Shown here: positions 1 through 12,689 of the stretch, piece after piece
Layout of the letters: the number at the start of each line of letters is the position of its first letter
Position numbering within the stretch: the stretch's first letter is position 1
NCBI GenBank assembly: GCA_013397075.1
Contig: VWZS01002239.1
Span: 572,332 to 636,331 of the forward strand
Origin: Rhabdornis inornatus
Lineage: Eukaryota > Chordata > Aves > Passeriformes > Rhabdornithidae
DNA: 64,000 bases
Direction of reading: 5' to 3'
Notes under the pieces: model-generated
Told to the model about the DNA's origin: nothing
Seen by the model: the letters and a program-made list of their open reading frames with translations, nothing else
The model's database searches: none
Made by a program: the position numbers and the translations under genes

Positions 1-3000
1 AACATGAGGGCTGTTGATATGTGTTGATATCTGATGGGATAATTTGCAGAGGCATAATCTTGCCATGTGTTTCTGGTTGCATGCACGCTAGATTTGTGTC
101 GCTTGCACTAAATGCTGAGGGCTGGACAGCTCCAGAGGTAAAGCATGTTCAGTCTCCCAAGAAACTGAAAGCTGGGTAGGCCATTGGTGTTTCGTTGGTT
201 ATGAGCAATCAGCCCCAGCAGATTTCTGAGGCACATTAATAATCAGAAAACTGCTGAGCCTCGAGTTATGTTGACAGAGAAGCAATTTGTTCCAGCCAAA
301 TTCCAGCTTGCACAAGCTTTCTGGTGTTGAATACTTGTCCTCTGTTGCAGACAAAAGGCACCTCTTCTTCAGCTCTTAAGTCATGGTAGTAGCAATGTAT
401 GGGATCTCCTTTTAAACACTATTTCAAAGAGAAGCAAGACAGAGACCAAATAAACCATGGGTAGCTTTGTAGCTTGCTTTCACCAAACTACCTCAGGAAC
501 CCAGGAGGCTCCATTTACCTAATAATAGAACTGGTCCTGAACTTCGAAGTCTAAACTGCTCAACCCTACTTGCTGTACTAAAAAAAATAACCTTTGAAGA
601 AAAGAAGACAATGAGGACCACAGAAACATCTTTACAAGTGAAGAATGTCTCCTAGACCCAGTTCTTCATAACTTTCCTCTTGGAATTCTGCAGGTCTGAA
701 CTTACACAAGGATTAGTTCTTTATTTTCTGTGGAAAAATTGATTTTGACTTACTTGCCTTACAAAACATAAGATAAAACTTGAAGTAGAACTGTAATTGA
801 GCCAAAAACTGTGTAAATTAATGAGTGGTGGGGTCAGCTGTTGTAAGAAAAGCGGTTGGGATAAGAGTAACTTCACCAGGAAGTCATATGGGACTGGAAA
901 ATACAAGGGAGAGGCAAACCATCATCTTAAATTAATACAGCTGTGGTATGGTAGTATAGAGTGAGAAAAAAAATATTAATAAGAACAAGGGGTTGATAAA
1001 AGACCAAATATTTTTGCTTTCTTTGCTTACTTGTAACATACCACAATTAACTATTTTTCTGGTAATACAAACCTCAAACATAGTGTCCGTCAACATTTTC
1101 TGTCTTTGAAGCCAATAATTGGGATGTTGCATGGCAAATAACCTAGTACAGGTAAGAGTTTTCTCTGTAGGTGACCCTGAGGCATGCTCCCCTTTAGCAA
1201 CTGCCATGCAACCTACAGCTTCCAAACTGGCATCTTCCTTCGAACTCTGTGCTCAAAACTGCATTTTCTCACAAGGACATGGGTCAGTGTTAGAGAAAAA
1301 TAATTATCATGTCCTTGTTGGCTAATAGCTAAATTAAGCATGCTTGTGCTGTGTCTGAGAAAATGGCTTAGTTATAAGCTGTTGCTCTCTGGGGAGGAGA
1401 CATACTGTTTCTTAATGTTTTTAAAGCCCCACATGAATTTATGGTGCAGTGCTAATTATGGCTAATCAGTGTATCCTCTTAGTTTGGAGGCATTCACTGA
1501 ATGATACTACAGACTCATGATGATAAGCTCTATGGCAATGAATCATAAATTTAATTGCCTGGCTGGGCCACCTCTGGAATCCATTGATACTTAAAAATCC
1601 TTCAAATGTGACAGTAAAACAAATGCTGGGAGACTCTAAACCTCCCCTAGTCACCCATGAAGTCTCTGAAGCCCTCCCTCATTTTGTATTCTGTTTATGT
1701 TAACTTGCTATCCAAGTCTTTTATTTCCTTGCTGCTGCCATGGCAAAGTCCTAACTTGGCTCACTTTCATTCTCAGAGGAACAGCTATGACTGCATGCCC
1801 ACTGAAAATGGGAGAGCTCGAGGCCACTCCTTTCAGTAGTGCTACCCTCACTTCTCTCAAGTGATTTTAACAACTGAGAGCATCCCAGGATGTTCTGGGT
1901 CTGTTGCTTGCCCTTTTCCTATGTGGTCTCATATTTATTAGGAAAACAGCCTCCTTTCTGCAACAACTTGGTATTCAAAACCTTTATAGCCCGACAAGGA
2001 AACAGAAACACCATTACTGCTAGGATAATTTTTCTAGGCTGGTTAGGTGAGCCGTTTGACCTCTTCTGTCAGTTCAGTGATCCTGAAGTAGACAAATAGT
2101 AAGAAGAGGCAATGAGGTGGTGGACAAGGAACCTTGTGGCTGAACACTCCAAGTCTTACTCATTCAGTTAATGCCTTCACAGGAAAACCTTCTCTGACTT
2201 CAGTGGAAAAAGAGCCATAATGCAGACTGAATAAGGAGTGATTAATCACTTCAGAACTTGGTCCAGTCCTTACTTCCTCTTAGCCCATGATTGTTATTTT
2301 TTCAGAGGCTCTAGATCCCATTTCTTTATATGTACAGCTGAGTGTGTAGTAAACATGACTTGTTATCTTGTGCTGGAGATGTCCTGAAGGCCAACTATAA
2401 GCAATGACTGGTTTCTGCCTTTTTATGCATTTTCAGATATTATTCACACTGGAGGACTGAGTGTGGAGGCTCTAGCTGAACTAAATGAGGAATGATCTGA
2501 GCACCAACTCTTTTGATGTGGTAGGTGACTCATCTGCTCTCACATGAGCATCCTGAAAGAAAATGAAATTTCTGATCAGTAAGCATAGAAATTAGGGTTT
2601 TTTTTTTTTGGTTCAGAGAAGGAAATGCAGCCCACAGTTATCAGCTCTGGGGCTGAGGTGGAAGCAGAATTTAGACCTATTGAGAAATAATAGTACAGTG
2701 CTAAACAATAATAGAACCAGCCTGCTATTTTATACTTTCTGCCTCAATCTACAATAAGACAAGCTTTGTTTTCAGAGACACAAATAATATTTTACTGGAG
2801 AAGAGGCATAATATAGAAGCAACTCTCCTGCCTCAGTTCTGCATTTGTTGAACAGAAGAAGTTTTTTTACATGCTAATTGCAGTAATGTATTTTAATTGA
2901 AAGTGTAATTGTAAATGAAATTTATAGAGAAGTGTAAACTTCAGCCGAAATTGTTTTTCAAAATCTATGTGTGAGCCACTAGTGTGGAAGCACTAATTTC

Positions 3001-3055
3001 AGAACTATTCATGTTGCAAGGAAACAAATTCATCTGAAAGACAAGAGAAATGCAA
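1..3055. other. Non-coding AT-rich DNA, nothing identified
   Basis: No reading frame here exceeds 97 codons from ATG (932-1225, minus), and none has a recognisable domain, signal peptide or family pattern. A run of T lies at about 2598-2609. The stretch at about 2875-2935 is rich in TAATTG/TAATTA-like words, which is common in AT-rich vertebrate DNA and not enough to call an element. I see no repeat family I can name. Confidence 0.7.
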
Positions 3056-3135
3056 ATGACCAAAACCAAAATCAAGCAAAACCCACCCAAACAACCAACC
3101 AAAACACAGAAAAATCCCAAACAAACAAGAAGGGG
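3056..3135. repeat. A/C-rich low-complexity tract
   Basis: The plus strand is almost only A and C over about 75 bases, built from irregular CAAAA, CCAAAA and AACCAACC-like units. It is not a perfect tandem repeat. Similar tracts occur at 16083-16150 and 52598-52665. It creates open frames on both strands (for example 3050-3241, plus) that are composition artefacts: lysine, glutamine and proline on one strand, cysteine, leucine, phenylalanine and glycine on the other. Confidence 0.6.
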
Positions 3136-3975
3136 AGCACATAATAAGCTGATTTCCACAGTTCATGGCAATGATCTTACTACTGTTTTTATATCCATTT
3201 ACAACCAACATTTATGCAGAGAATTTAAGTCCTTTCCTTAGGAACATCTGAAATTTTTACTGAGCTTTCTCTAGGTGCTATCTGCTTTGGAGATAAGACC
3301 TGTTCTTTTCCTTCCATATTATAATCCCAACCTAATACAGTCTTTCACCTAAAGCTGCAGCCACAAAGCAGAGCAGTATTTGCTGACTTTAGAAAGGGAC
3401 TTTTCAATTTTTTCAGTCCTACGTTTCTCCTGACCTCACTGCTAGGCAATCACAGCACTTAAAAAGAAGTTTTCTGCTTTGCCACAATACCAAGATTTAC
3501 TTCTGTGCCTTCTTTGTTACGGCTTTGGATGCTCATTTCACAGCAACTGATGAGGATCAAGTACAGAATCAACAATTTCTTCCTCCTTGGTCCCTGGTGA
3601 TGTTCATCTCTTCATATTTTCTGCATACGACCTTGTTTTTCTTCACTGAAATGTAGTGGAAAACCTTGTAGACTATTCCTAGCCTATCAAACACCTACAC
3701 TAACTGTCTTCAGATCTTATTTCTGTAGAATTCAAAAGTGGATGGAGGAAGGCTAAAAATAAAATATAGAAAAAGATGCAAAGTTATAAAAAGCACAGAG
3801 AAATAGGGGGAGGGGATTGTAAGCTGCAATACTTGACTTCCATAGTTTCTGCACTGGAAAGCTGCTGTTACACTATATATTGGTTTTTGCCTATGCCACA
3901 TATTTCCTATATGTTTTAGTCAAGGCTCTTAACCCAAATCTTCCACAGCTCATTACTATGCTTTCCTTTTATTTT

Positions 3976-4000
3976 CTTTTGTGTCCAGTGGACACAAAAG
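3976..4000. repeat. Perfect short inverted repeat (hairpin)
   Basis: An 11-base arm at 3976-3986 (CTTTTGTGTCC) is followed by the three-base loop AGT and the exact reverse complement at 3990-4000. A perfect 11-bp stem with so small a loop is not expected more than occasionally by chance in 64 kb. There is no downstream T run typical of a terminator and no surrounding gene, so no function is assigned. Confidence 0.8.
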
Positions 4001-7000
4001 CATCCTTCACGATCCCCCAAACTTGCAGTTTCTGTTTCATATGATATCAAGAGCAGAGAAACCCTATTTTTCTTTCTGCTATAGAGGCACTTCCTGTGGT
4101 CATCACTTCAAAAGCCCTGATGTCTTTGCCAGATTATTTAATGAGCATGGATACACTCATAGTAATCACATTGTTGCCTTCTCTTTTTATGCCACAGGAG
4201 ATAGATATGATGGAGATAAATCCCAAAGGAAACCACAGTGCAGGGACAAACTCTTAACTGTTTGTATTGGCAGCCCCTAAGGATGCATTCCTGTACTCTA
4301 GAAATCACAAGACTACAGTTTAGAAATATCAGCTGGTTATCTAAACACTTGCAGAAGATTTGTGCCATGCAAACGAGCATGTTATTGGCATTTTTGAATG
4401 AAGTGCTGCTATGCTGGATAATAGTGGAGGGCAGCTACCTTGCAATAGCAACTTTTCCTCCTGTGAATTTCAAAGCAGATGCAATCAACTCCTGTATTAA
4501 TTATGGGGAGGATAGAGGAAAGAGGCAAGCTTACACTGAAAATGGCTATCACGGTTGTGCCAATAGGCACGAATAACTCTTGCTAGCCAGCAAGCAGCAC
4601 TTCGTACTACAAATAACATTTAATTTCTTATAGACTTGTATAGTTAATTTAATAGGGTGGGGAAACTTTAAAGCTACCTAGTATTTCAGGTAGACGAGGT
4701 TTTAGAGGCAAGATTGAAAATAGTGTGCACTAAATATTGTTTCTTCTGGTTTTGGGATTACTTCTCACTCAGTTTGTTTTTACTTGACCTGGCCAAAGTG
4801 CAGAATGTAGAGTAAGTCCTTAGACATCTGTAATTGTGAAGTGCCTTCTTACTATAAGACCAAAAAAGAAATTGCTCTTCTGCTCCTGCTTTGCTCTTAG
4901 TCTTGGAATACTTGACACTGAACTGTGTGATTAATAACTTCATAATTAACACTGATGTACTTAGGCAGCAAATTCCTTCTACTTATGAATAGTGAGCCCA
5001 CAGAATATGCAGAAATATTTAGAAACTGGACTGTGCATGCACAAATCTGATGCCAGTAAACATAGTCAATTTGTAAAAAGTATTACTCGTTCTGTATTAT
5101 GAGCTTTGATTCATGATATACTCTTAGTTTTCTGTATTTAGATTGTAAATACTAAGAGGCACCTTTCTGAGAAGGCACCTATCTTTAAGAAAACAGTTAC
5201 AAACCTTATTAACAACACAAAGGTCAATTTCAAAAGAAAATAAGCCAGCCATGCACTTTCAGAGACTCTGCCTTCATCACCTTACCCCTCTTCAGAATTC
5301 TTCCCTAACTCATACCTTCAGAGCATTATTGCAATATTACCACATTTAGGTTTTTCAAAGAGCTGTTTACAGGAAATCTCAAAGAAAATGCTCTTCCAGC
5401 TTTCACAATACAAGGAATCCTTCCTGGATCCACTGCATTAAGTGCTGATAGAGCAGTTAGAGATTGTTCACTTATTTATAAAAGTATATACACATTCATA
5501 AAGATGCTCAAAATTTGAATGGCTATTGAGTACCAAAAAACATCACCAAAGACGTCATTACAATGACTGTTGTCTGTGGATTTTCTGCTTGTTTTTAATT
5601 TGGCAATGCCTGTGAGAACTTTAAAGATGTTTTGATATGGATTGCCTTTGAATTATTCATTTTAATTAGTCACTGTTCTCCCTAAGCAGTAGATCATGTG
5701 ATATATCTGTTCTTTGGTTTTATGGTTAAGATAGGAAAGAGAATGATGACAAATAACCATTATGAATATTATTAAGTTGACTGAAAATGCTAAATATTTG
5801 ATTAAAATTTTAATGTCTACTTAAAAACAAAACCATTGAAATTCTTGTCACTATCACTACCAATTGTCATCCGTGTTTAATGATTTTCAGCTGCATTTAG
5901 TGTGGTTTGATCTCTAGTGTACTGGATAACATGAAACAGATAAATGTATCATGTTCCAGTTGTGTGAAATGGTGGATTAACAAAAACTCATACTAGAATT
6001 CATTCTGAATCAAAAGCTTCATAACATTTCCGCCAATACTCAGTAGTTAATTTTTTAATGCCTTCTATAACAGCTGGTATGAATTTACCTCACTGCAAAC
6101 CAATCTCGTGTTTCACTTTTACTATCATCATGATGCTAGTCTGTGAAAATATTTACAAGGCTTTTCACATTTCCTTAATACTCTTCTGTGTCAGAATTAT
6201 GTTCAATTTTGAAATATTTTGGATGATAATATATGATCTGATTTTTTTCCACTTACACAAAAGCCTCTTTATCTTGTGCTTCAGCACTAAGGGCACTAGC
6301 TCTCAACAGAGCAAGGCTTCACATTACAGTTTATTCTCAGAACCTCACATCTGTTATGGAAAACATGCTTGTACATTTGCAAACTCATCACATCTGCATA
6401 TACATGTATCTGGAGGAACAGTGCAAGACTCTCTTAGGGATATTTTTCACTTCCTATTTTTTGCAATAGTTATTTCCTCCTGATGTAAGCATTGAAAAGT
6501 ACCAGTGCACAGGACTCAAGTAGCTCTCTTTGCAGTATTTGTATAAAAAGTGTATTACAAGCATGAACTTTAATTCCAGGTTAGAAAGTACATAGGGTTA
6601 AATTTTGGTGGAGCTGAGTTAGGGATATTTTTCTGTGGATGGTTCAGGCTAATTCCCAGTGTTGTAGATTATTTTATCTTTTAAAGTTAGAGAAAAAACA
6701 AGCAGTATAAAGGAGAATGAGGTTCCAATTTTAGCCATATCTGGAATGATCAATTACAAATCTATCTTCAAATCTATTTCAATAAAGAAAATTATTTTTT
6801 TGCAAAGAAAGAGACTCAGATTCTGTTCAACAAAGCCCTATATATCTGAAAATATATCAACTCGTAGGAGATTCCTTGGACCTCTCCTTCCTCATTTTGC
6901 AGACCTTAATCGGGTTGTCAGTGGATACATTCCTACTAGGACAACCTTGGAGGGAACCAGAAAACAATGTTCAGAGCTATCTGATTTCAGATTTTTGTTT

Positions 7001-9179
7001 TGTGGGGACATGGAACGTGGTCACAGGCAAATTCTGCTAATGCAGAAAAGTTCAGACTTTACATCTGGGCTGAGAGGAGCTTGGATCCTCCTGTTGCAAT
7101 GCCCCAGCAAATGACCAGGCTAACACTTTAAGTTTTAGAGGAGCACTGAGACTCTGCAGTGAAATGACCAGTGAGGAAAGGTTTTTCCAGAAGCCATTCA
7201 TCCTCCTTTAACTTGTACATTGTGCAACAGCAGGACCCCAGTTGAAAGCTGAAGGTTATTCCTTCCAAATGGACCTTTGGCGCGTGTGGAGGTTGGGCTT
7301 CTGTGACTTCTGACCTTTCAAAGGAATACCTGGGGAAGACGAAGAGAGCAGGATGATGTAGTTTCTTACCAGATGAATCTATTATCCTTCTGGACTCAGC
7401 TAGAGCACATAGTGTGTTCTTATTTGAAGGTGACCATGGAGTTTCTAGGAATACAGTTGGTGTAGGAACTGGACAAAGATCTAGGGGAGTCCTGGACTCA
7501 GATCAGCAGACTAGATTTCAGGTGATTTATGTTTTGAAATACATGTCCTGGGTAACCTTTAGAAAAATCAGAATTTCTTCTAATTGTAGTTCTCAGTCTT
7601 CACTGTGCAGTGTTATTTCCTTTTTTGTGTGCACTCCTCTTCAATTATTTGTCAAAACCATAAGGGTATAAACTTCATCGGAGGTTCCCTCTGGCTTTTT
7701 CGTGTATCCTACTCATGGGATCAGGCTCCTGAAGACAGGGGAATTATCAGGAATCATGGATTCTGTGCTTGTGTAATGCTCCTCAAAACCCCAAATTTCC
7801 ATCTGCAAATGCTTCCATCTTAACAATTTAACAAAAATTCTTGATCTGATACAAGGACCTTTCTGTTCCCTTTCTCCTCTTTTCCTGCACACACACAGGC
7901 ATATACATACACACCATCTCTCCTCAGACTCTATTTTGGGCAAGTAACTGCAGCTTTTCACTGGAAAGAGTAAAATACCAGACAGACAAAATTGATTTCA
8001 ATTGAGTGATAGTAGAGTAAAACTGCAATGAGTCAGGAAGTGAATCAGAAAGTACAGATTTGATGGACAGACAAAGGCACACCAAATGAATGTTGCACAT
8101 TGTATTTAGAGTGATCACTTTCTAAAGAACTTGCTGTCAGAATTATAGAACTACAAATGGAGAAAACTCAGCAGACCAAGGACAAAAGTATAATATTTAT
8201 CATCAGCCCTTTATTACTGAATTTTCAAAAATGCCTATATTATAATATATAATATAGATAATAACATATGTATATAATTCAGATTTTGATTATGCAAATG
8301 CATTTTCCTTTTTTGTAGCTTTTTAAGATTAAAAAAAATCTAATAATTACATTATTGAAAGAGACTAGCAAAATGGATCTCTGGCTCTTGTTCTGAGATC
8401 TAGGACACAATGTGTGATTGGGCAAACTCTGTAGTTATCTGGTACTTGAATTTGTTTACAAAGAATAGAGTGGAACCACATAAAAAAGATGCATTAGGAG
8501 GGTTCATTTTGCATTTATTGAGGGCCTTGAGATTCTGGTATGAATGGTGATGTAAGTTCAAAATGGCATTATCCTAGTAAAAGTGAACACATTTTTAGAA
8601 GTTGGTGGGAATTGTAATTATGCTTATTTTTATCAGGAAAAAGCAACCACCTTTCAAAATTAAATAATTGTCCTTAGGATATTTCCAGTTCAATACCTCC
8701 TCCTTTACCCATTCTTACCCTACAACAGTGCTGTCTCTGTAACTTATGTGTTCCAAAATGCTTCTACTGCCCTGTGGAGTTAGAACAGCACTTGGTAAGG
8801 AAAAAAAAAATTGGTACAATGGCAAGATACCCAGTGAAGTGAAACAGAAGTTGTCTGTGCCTGCCATCTTTCCCACCTTGTGGGAATATGAACCCAAACA
8901 CACAAACCTCAAAAGTATAAAGGATAAATAAAAAATAACCACCCTAAAGAACCTCTCATCACTGAACCTAAGGTCTGACAGCCTCTATCAACAGTGTCAG
9001 AAACTTTCTTTCACAAGGTTTTTTATTAATCAGTGGCCATTCATGTCATGAAAATATGATAAGTCAAACAAACTGGTCTGTGGTTGTTGGGGTGTGAGTT
9101 TGCTTCAGCTAGCGTGAAAAGACTTAAAAATAGCAATAGGGATGTGGAGGAGGAAATTTGTTAACTTGGACCTTCACCA
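4001..9179. other. Non-coding AT-rich DNA, nothing identified
   Basis: The longest ATG frame of the window, 141 codons at 6058-6483 on the plus strand, lies here. Its translation is rich in Phe, Ile, Cys, His and Ser with no motif or family likeness, as expected of translated AT-rich non-coding DNA. Another 122-codon plus frame at 6746-7114 also has no recognisable domain. An almost pure A/T stretch lies at about 8235-8285, and short CA-rich words at about 7888-7913. No transposable element could be named. Confidence 0.65.
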
Positions 9180-9600
9180 GTCATCAGAATGAATTGCCAT
9201 TATTTCACCAGTATCTTAACACTCGCCTTCCCATATCTGTGGCAGAGTCGCAGGGGGCTGCTTTTCTAACTTCAGTTACTTGTGCTCCAAGTCAACTACC
9301 AGCACCGTGGTTTACAAGAAATGTTTAAGAAAAACAAATGCAAATGTTTTGCCTTGTGTCCTTAATAATCTCCTATTAATGTGCAGATGGAGCTCATTGA
9401 GTGGGAGCTGTTATGGGTGATTTGGGAACAGCTGTCTGGCCTTGCTCTGTCTTGAGGCTGCAGCCTGCAGGACCCAGATGTGGTGCCTGAAGGACTGTGA
9501 ATTACACAATCACAGGCAGGGTGTGAGTTAAAAGAGTTGCAGAAATTGCTCTTTTGCAACACACAAGAGGATGTGAGGAAGTGTGAAGGTGTAAATTAAA
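9180..9600. promoter_or_regulatory. Candidate regulatory (conserved-like) non-coding segment
   Basis: This segment is more complex and less A/T-monotonous than its flanks. Visible words that match common transcription-factor cores are GTTTAC (forkhead-like, 9310-9315), the octamer ATGCAAAT (POU-like, 9338-9345), E-boxes CAGATG (9384-9389) and CAGCTG (9429-9434), and paired TTAAT/ATTAA words at 9362-9380. Such motifs also occur by chance. The call is an inference from texture, with no alignment behind it. Confidence 0.25.
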
Positions 9601-12600
9601 GAAGTCTCCTATATTAACCTGCACATTTGCCAAGTAAAATGAGCCAGCTTTAGACTCCTTCACACTCACTTAGGCTCAATTGCACCCACTTACCACTGAT
9701 CAACTCACACTTTCTTGACCAATGTAATAAATATGTGATGTACCCCCTGACAGAACAAAATACTTTCCTCAAAGGAGCAGTCAGCATCCACCAATTCCAG
9801 AGGCTGAACTTACTCATATGTAGTTTAAGAATGTGTGTTTTTTGCCTAAGACAAAAGGTGTGCTGTAAGAATACCCTGCCTGACACTTTCTAAAGCTCCT
9901 GTGCTTGCATGCTGTGCTGCATGGGGTGAGCTGAGTTAATGTTTGCCTCCAGTGAGGAGTGCCATCATGATACATTGTGTGTGTGAGGAAGATAGAACCT
10001 GATGCTGGACTGAGATCAAGTCTGATTCATCTTATACTGCCAGTGACCAGAGGAGATATGTATACAGTCTTTTCCAGAGATATTTCTTTTTTGTAGGACA
10101 GCATCAAAAAGCAAAGCAAATCTAACCAAGTAATTGCATCATGCAGTGAGGGGCTTTCTGCTTTCATACCAAAAACAACTCCAGTGGGTTGTGTTCGTCC
10201 TCCAGTTTGATGACAGCTAGCAGTTTATTACAAAGAACATGAATCTGGCTCAAATAATCTGTTTCTGTTTTAAAATGAGCAACACAGAAGAGAAGGACAA
10301 TGAAGTTTCACAGGAGAGAAGGGGAGTGGAGTTTATGCTAGATTTTTATTGATGTTCTGTAGGGTACTTTTTATGAGTAGCTTTGTATTCAGATGAAAAC
10401 ATGAAGGGCAAAACATTGCCTCTTCTTTGTCAGGAAATAGGAACTGGTTTGTAAAACAGGCCCAGGGAAGAAGTGACAGCACTTGTACCCAATCTTGTCT
10501 TGAGGCTGACAACACTAAGCCTGGTTTACAAGTCTATTTCAGCTCCTCAGGGCATGGGTAATGCAACTTTAATCAGCCTGGATGTGATTTGGTCCCAAAG
10601 GTCTTTCTTAGTGCTTACATCTTATGCTTCTGAGGCACTTTGAAACTTCATTTGGTGCCAATCCCTGTTTCCAGGAAGAGAACCAGAGGGTTCCTGGGGA
10701 GATGTTTGTAATATGCTGCAATAAACAAAACCATAAGGTGCATGAACTACTTCAAGAAAGATGAATTAGTTAGTAGGATCTTCTGAGAAAAGTTCACATC
10801 TACTTCATTACCTTTCCTTTTATGTATATGTAGATGACACTTCAAACTGTTCCATGTTTTCTTTCCCTCTCCCCTGTTTGCCGTGAAAGAGTGCACTTGT
10901 GCAAAAAGACTGTGATGGCATTTTCTCAGATGGGTTAGTAAGAAGCTATGAAGAATGACTTTCAAGAATGGCTTTCCATTCCTTAGCTCATGTAATTGCA
11001 TAGTTCAAATGAATTAGTTTGAGCTGATGCTGACAGAGAAAAAGCAAAATCCAGTTCAGAAAGAAGACAGTGGGTGGCACTTGAATCCAACAGGAATTTC
11101 TCTGAAGAAATTGCACTTGGCAGGCTGTTTCCTGTACTCTACAGGCCTATGTGAATAAGGTGGTTGCCCTGTTTTTAGGACAGCAATATTGAAATTAAGA
11201 AAGTAATGCTAGACACCTGCATTTCCCACATCTCTTGAAAAACACAGGTGAAAACAGTGGAGCAGAGCAAATGTTAAATAGGTTAAATTACTCCCTCTGA
11301 AACACAATAATGAATTCATATATTGTTTTTTGCTACACTGGGTTATGGGCACCTTTGTCTTCCCGGGCACAAACTGAATGGGGTGAGGTTTAGTCCAATT
11401 GTGTTAGGACTTGCACCTCCACCTGATCACCTCTGTTCTTTCACCTTTGCTTGGCTGAGAAACAGAAACGAAAAGTCATGGTTTGAATAGCTTAAAGGCA
11501 ATTAGTAAAGCCCTGCACAAGCATTAAACATTCAAATTTTCCATGGAGATGAAAAAAAAAAGTTTCTGGCCTTTACCCAAACTCTTCTCCCCTGTTTGTC
11601 TTGTGGATTTGTCATTAAAATGTTATTTTAAACACCAGGCCTGAAAGGTGAAACGGTACAGAAATTACACACCCTTGCTGAAGAACACAGTGAGTCTATA
11701 ATGATCCATCCCAGAAGTAATGAGCAGTTCCTGCTCTCATTTACCTGAGTATTCTTAACACTATAAAAATTATGTTGACTCTAAGAGGTATAAAAAGCAA
11801 GAAAAAATGGGGAAGCACAATTAGAATATAAGAAAGCAGAAAAGACTGAAGCAAAAAAGAAAAGATTTTAGGTGACTAAGATGTTCATATAAATTATTTG
11901 TAAATGGAATAATTTGTAAATTCAGAAAAGTCCTTCTATATGGGGGAATTTTTGTTACTTTTTTTCTTAAGGAAAAGCTCTTTAAATGTCCTCTTTAGAT
12001 GAATTTTTTATGCACCATGCTACTTTAGATTTATAACAAAGTTCCTAATGGCTATTTCAGGAGAGGAGAAAGTGATGATGTGGGTAGGTTGCTGAAGAGG
12101 TAAGATTGAAAAAAAAAAAAGGTAAGGCCTTCAAGGTGGTCGATAATTGAACACAAATATAACATATTGTGATTAAAAACCTGTACAGACTACATTTAAT
12201 TCTGCCATAGCCAATTGGAGATACTGGCCTAAGCAGAAGTTAATCAAGATCAGACTTACCCACAACTCTTTAATTTGCTGGTTAGTGCTGTTGATTTAGC
12301 TGAAGAGCTCATTCAGCTGTAGGGACCGTGTGTGTTGTGCAAATGCCACTTAGGGGCTTTAAATGAAAATGAGAAGAAGCAAGACTTGAGGACTACTTCA
12401 TTTTTCATACTTCCAGCCTGTTCAGAGACCCATGAAGCTCTCTTGAGAAGCACATGTGCTGCCTAGGCTGATCTGAGTGTTTCAGCTCAGGGGAACAGTG
12501 ATATCCATCTTATATTCACTAAGATAATTTTGTGCTTTTTTGTTTTTTTTCAGTGTGTTTGTTTGCTTTATCAGGTTTTTGTTTATTTTGTTTGAGAACT

Positions 12601-12636
12601 CAGATTTATCTGATGCAATTTAATCCTTAGAAACAT

Positions 12637-12640
<4 letters not shown>
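9601..12640. other. Non-coding DNA, nothing identified
   Basis: Frames are at most 84 codons (10747-11001, minus) and none is recognisable. The 3' part (about 12530-12600) becomes T/G-rich leading into the poly(T) tract. No named repeat seen. Confidence 0.65.
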
Positions 12641-12670
<30 letters not shown>

Positions 12671-12689
12671 TTTTTTTTTTTTTTTTTTT
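12641..12689. repeat. Long poly(T) tract, interrupted once
   Basis: About 49 bases of T with a single A at 12669. On the minus strand this is a poly(A) stretch, so it could be the tail of a retroposed sequence lying downstream (12690 onward) on the minus strand. However, no AATAAA signal lies just before it on that strand, and no gene or SINE body is recognised in 12690-12900. It may equally be a simple homopolymer expansion. Homopolymer length is also prone to sequencing error. Confidence 0.8.

Noticed and set aside
6058..6483. 141-codon plus open frame
   Set aside because: No domain, no family likeness, composition of translated AT-rich DNA, no splice or promoter context. Expected by chance in 64 kb.
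8870..8886. 7-bp-stem hairpin TTCCCAC/GTGGGAA
   Set aside because: Stems of 7-8 bp with small loops are expected several times by chance in this length.
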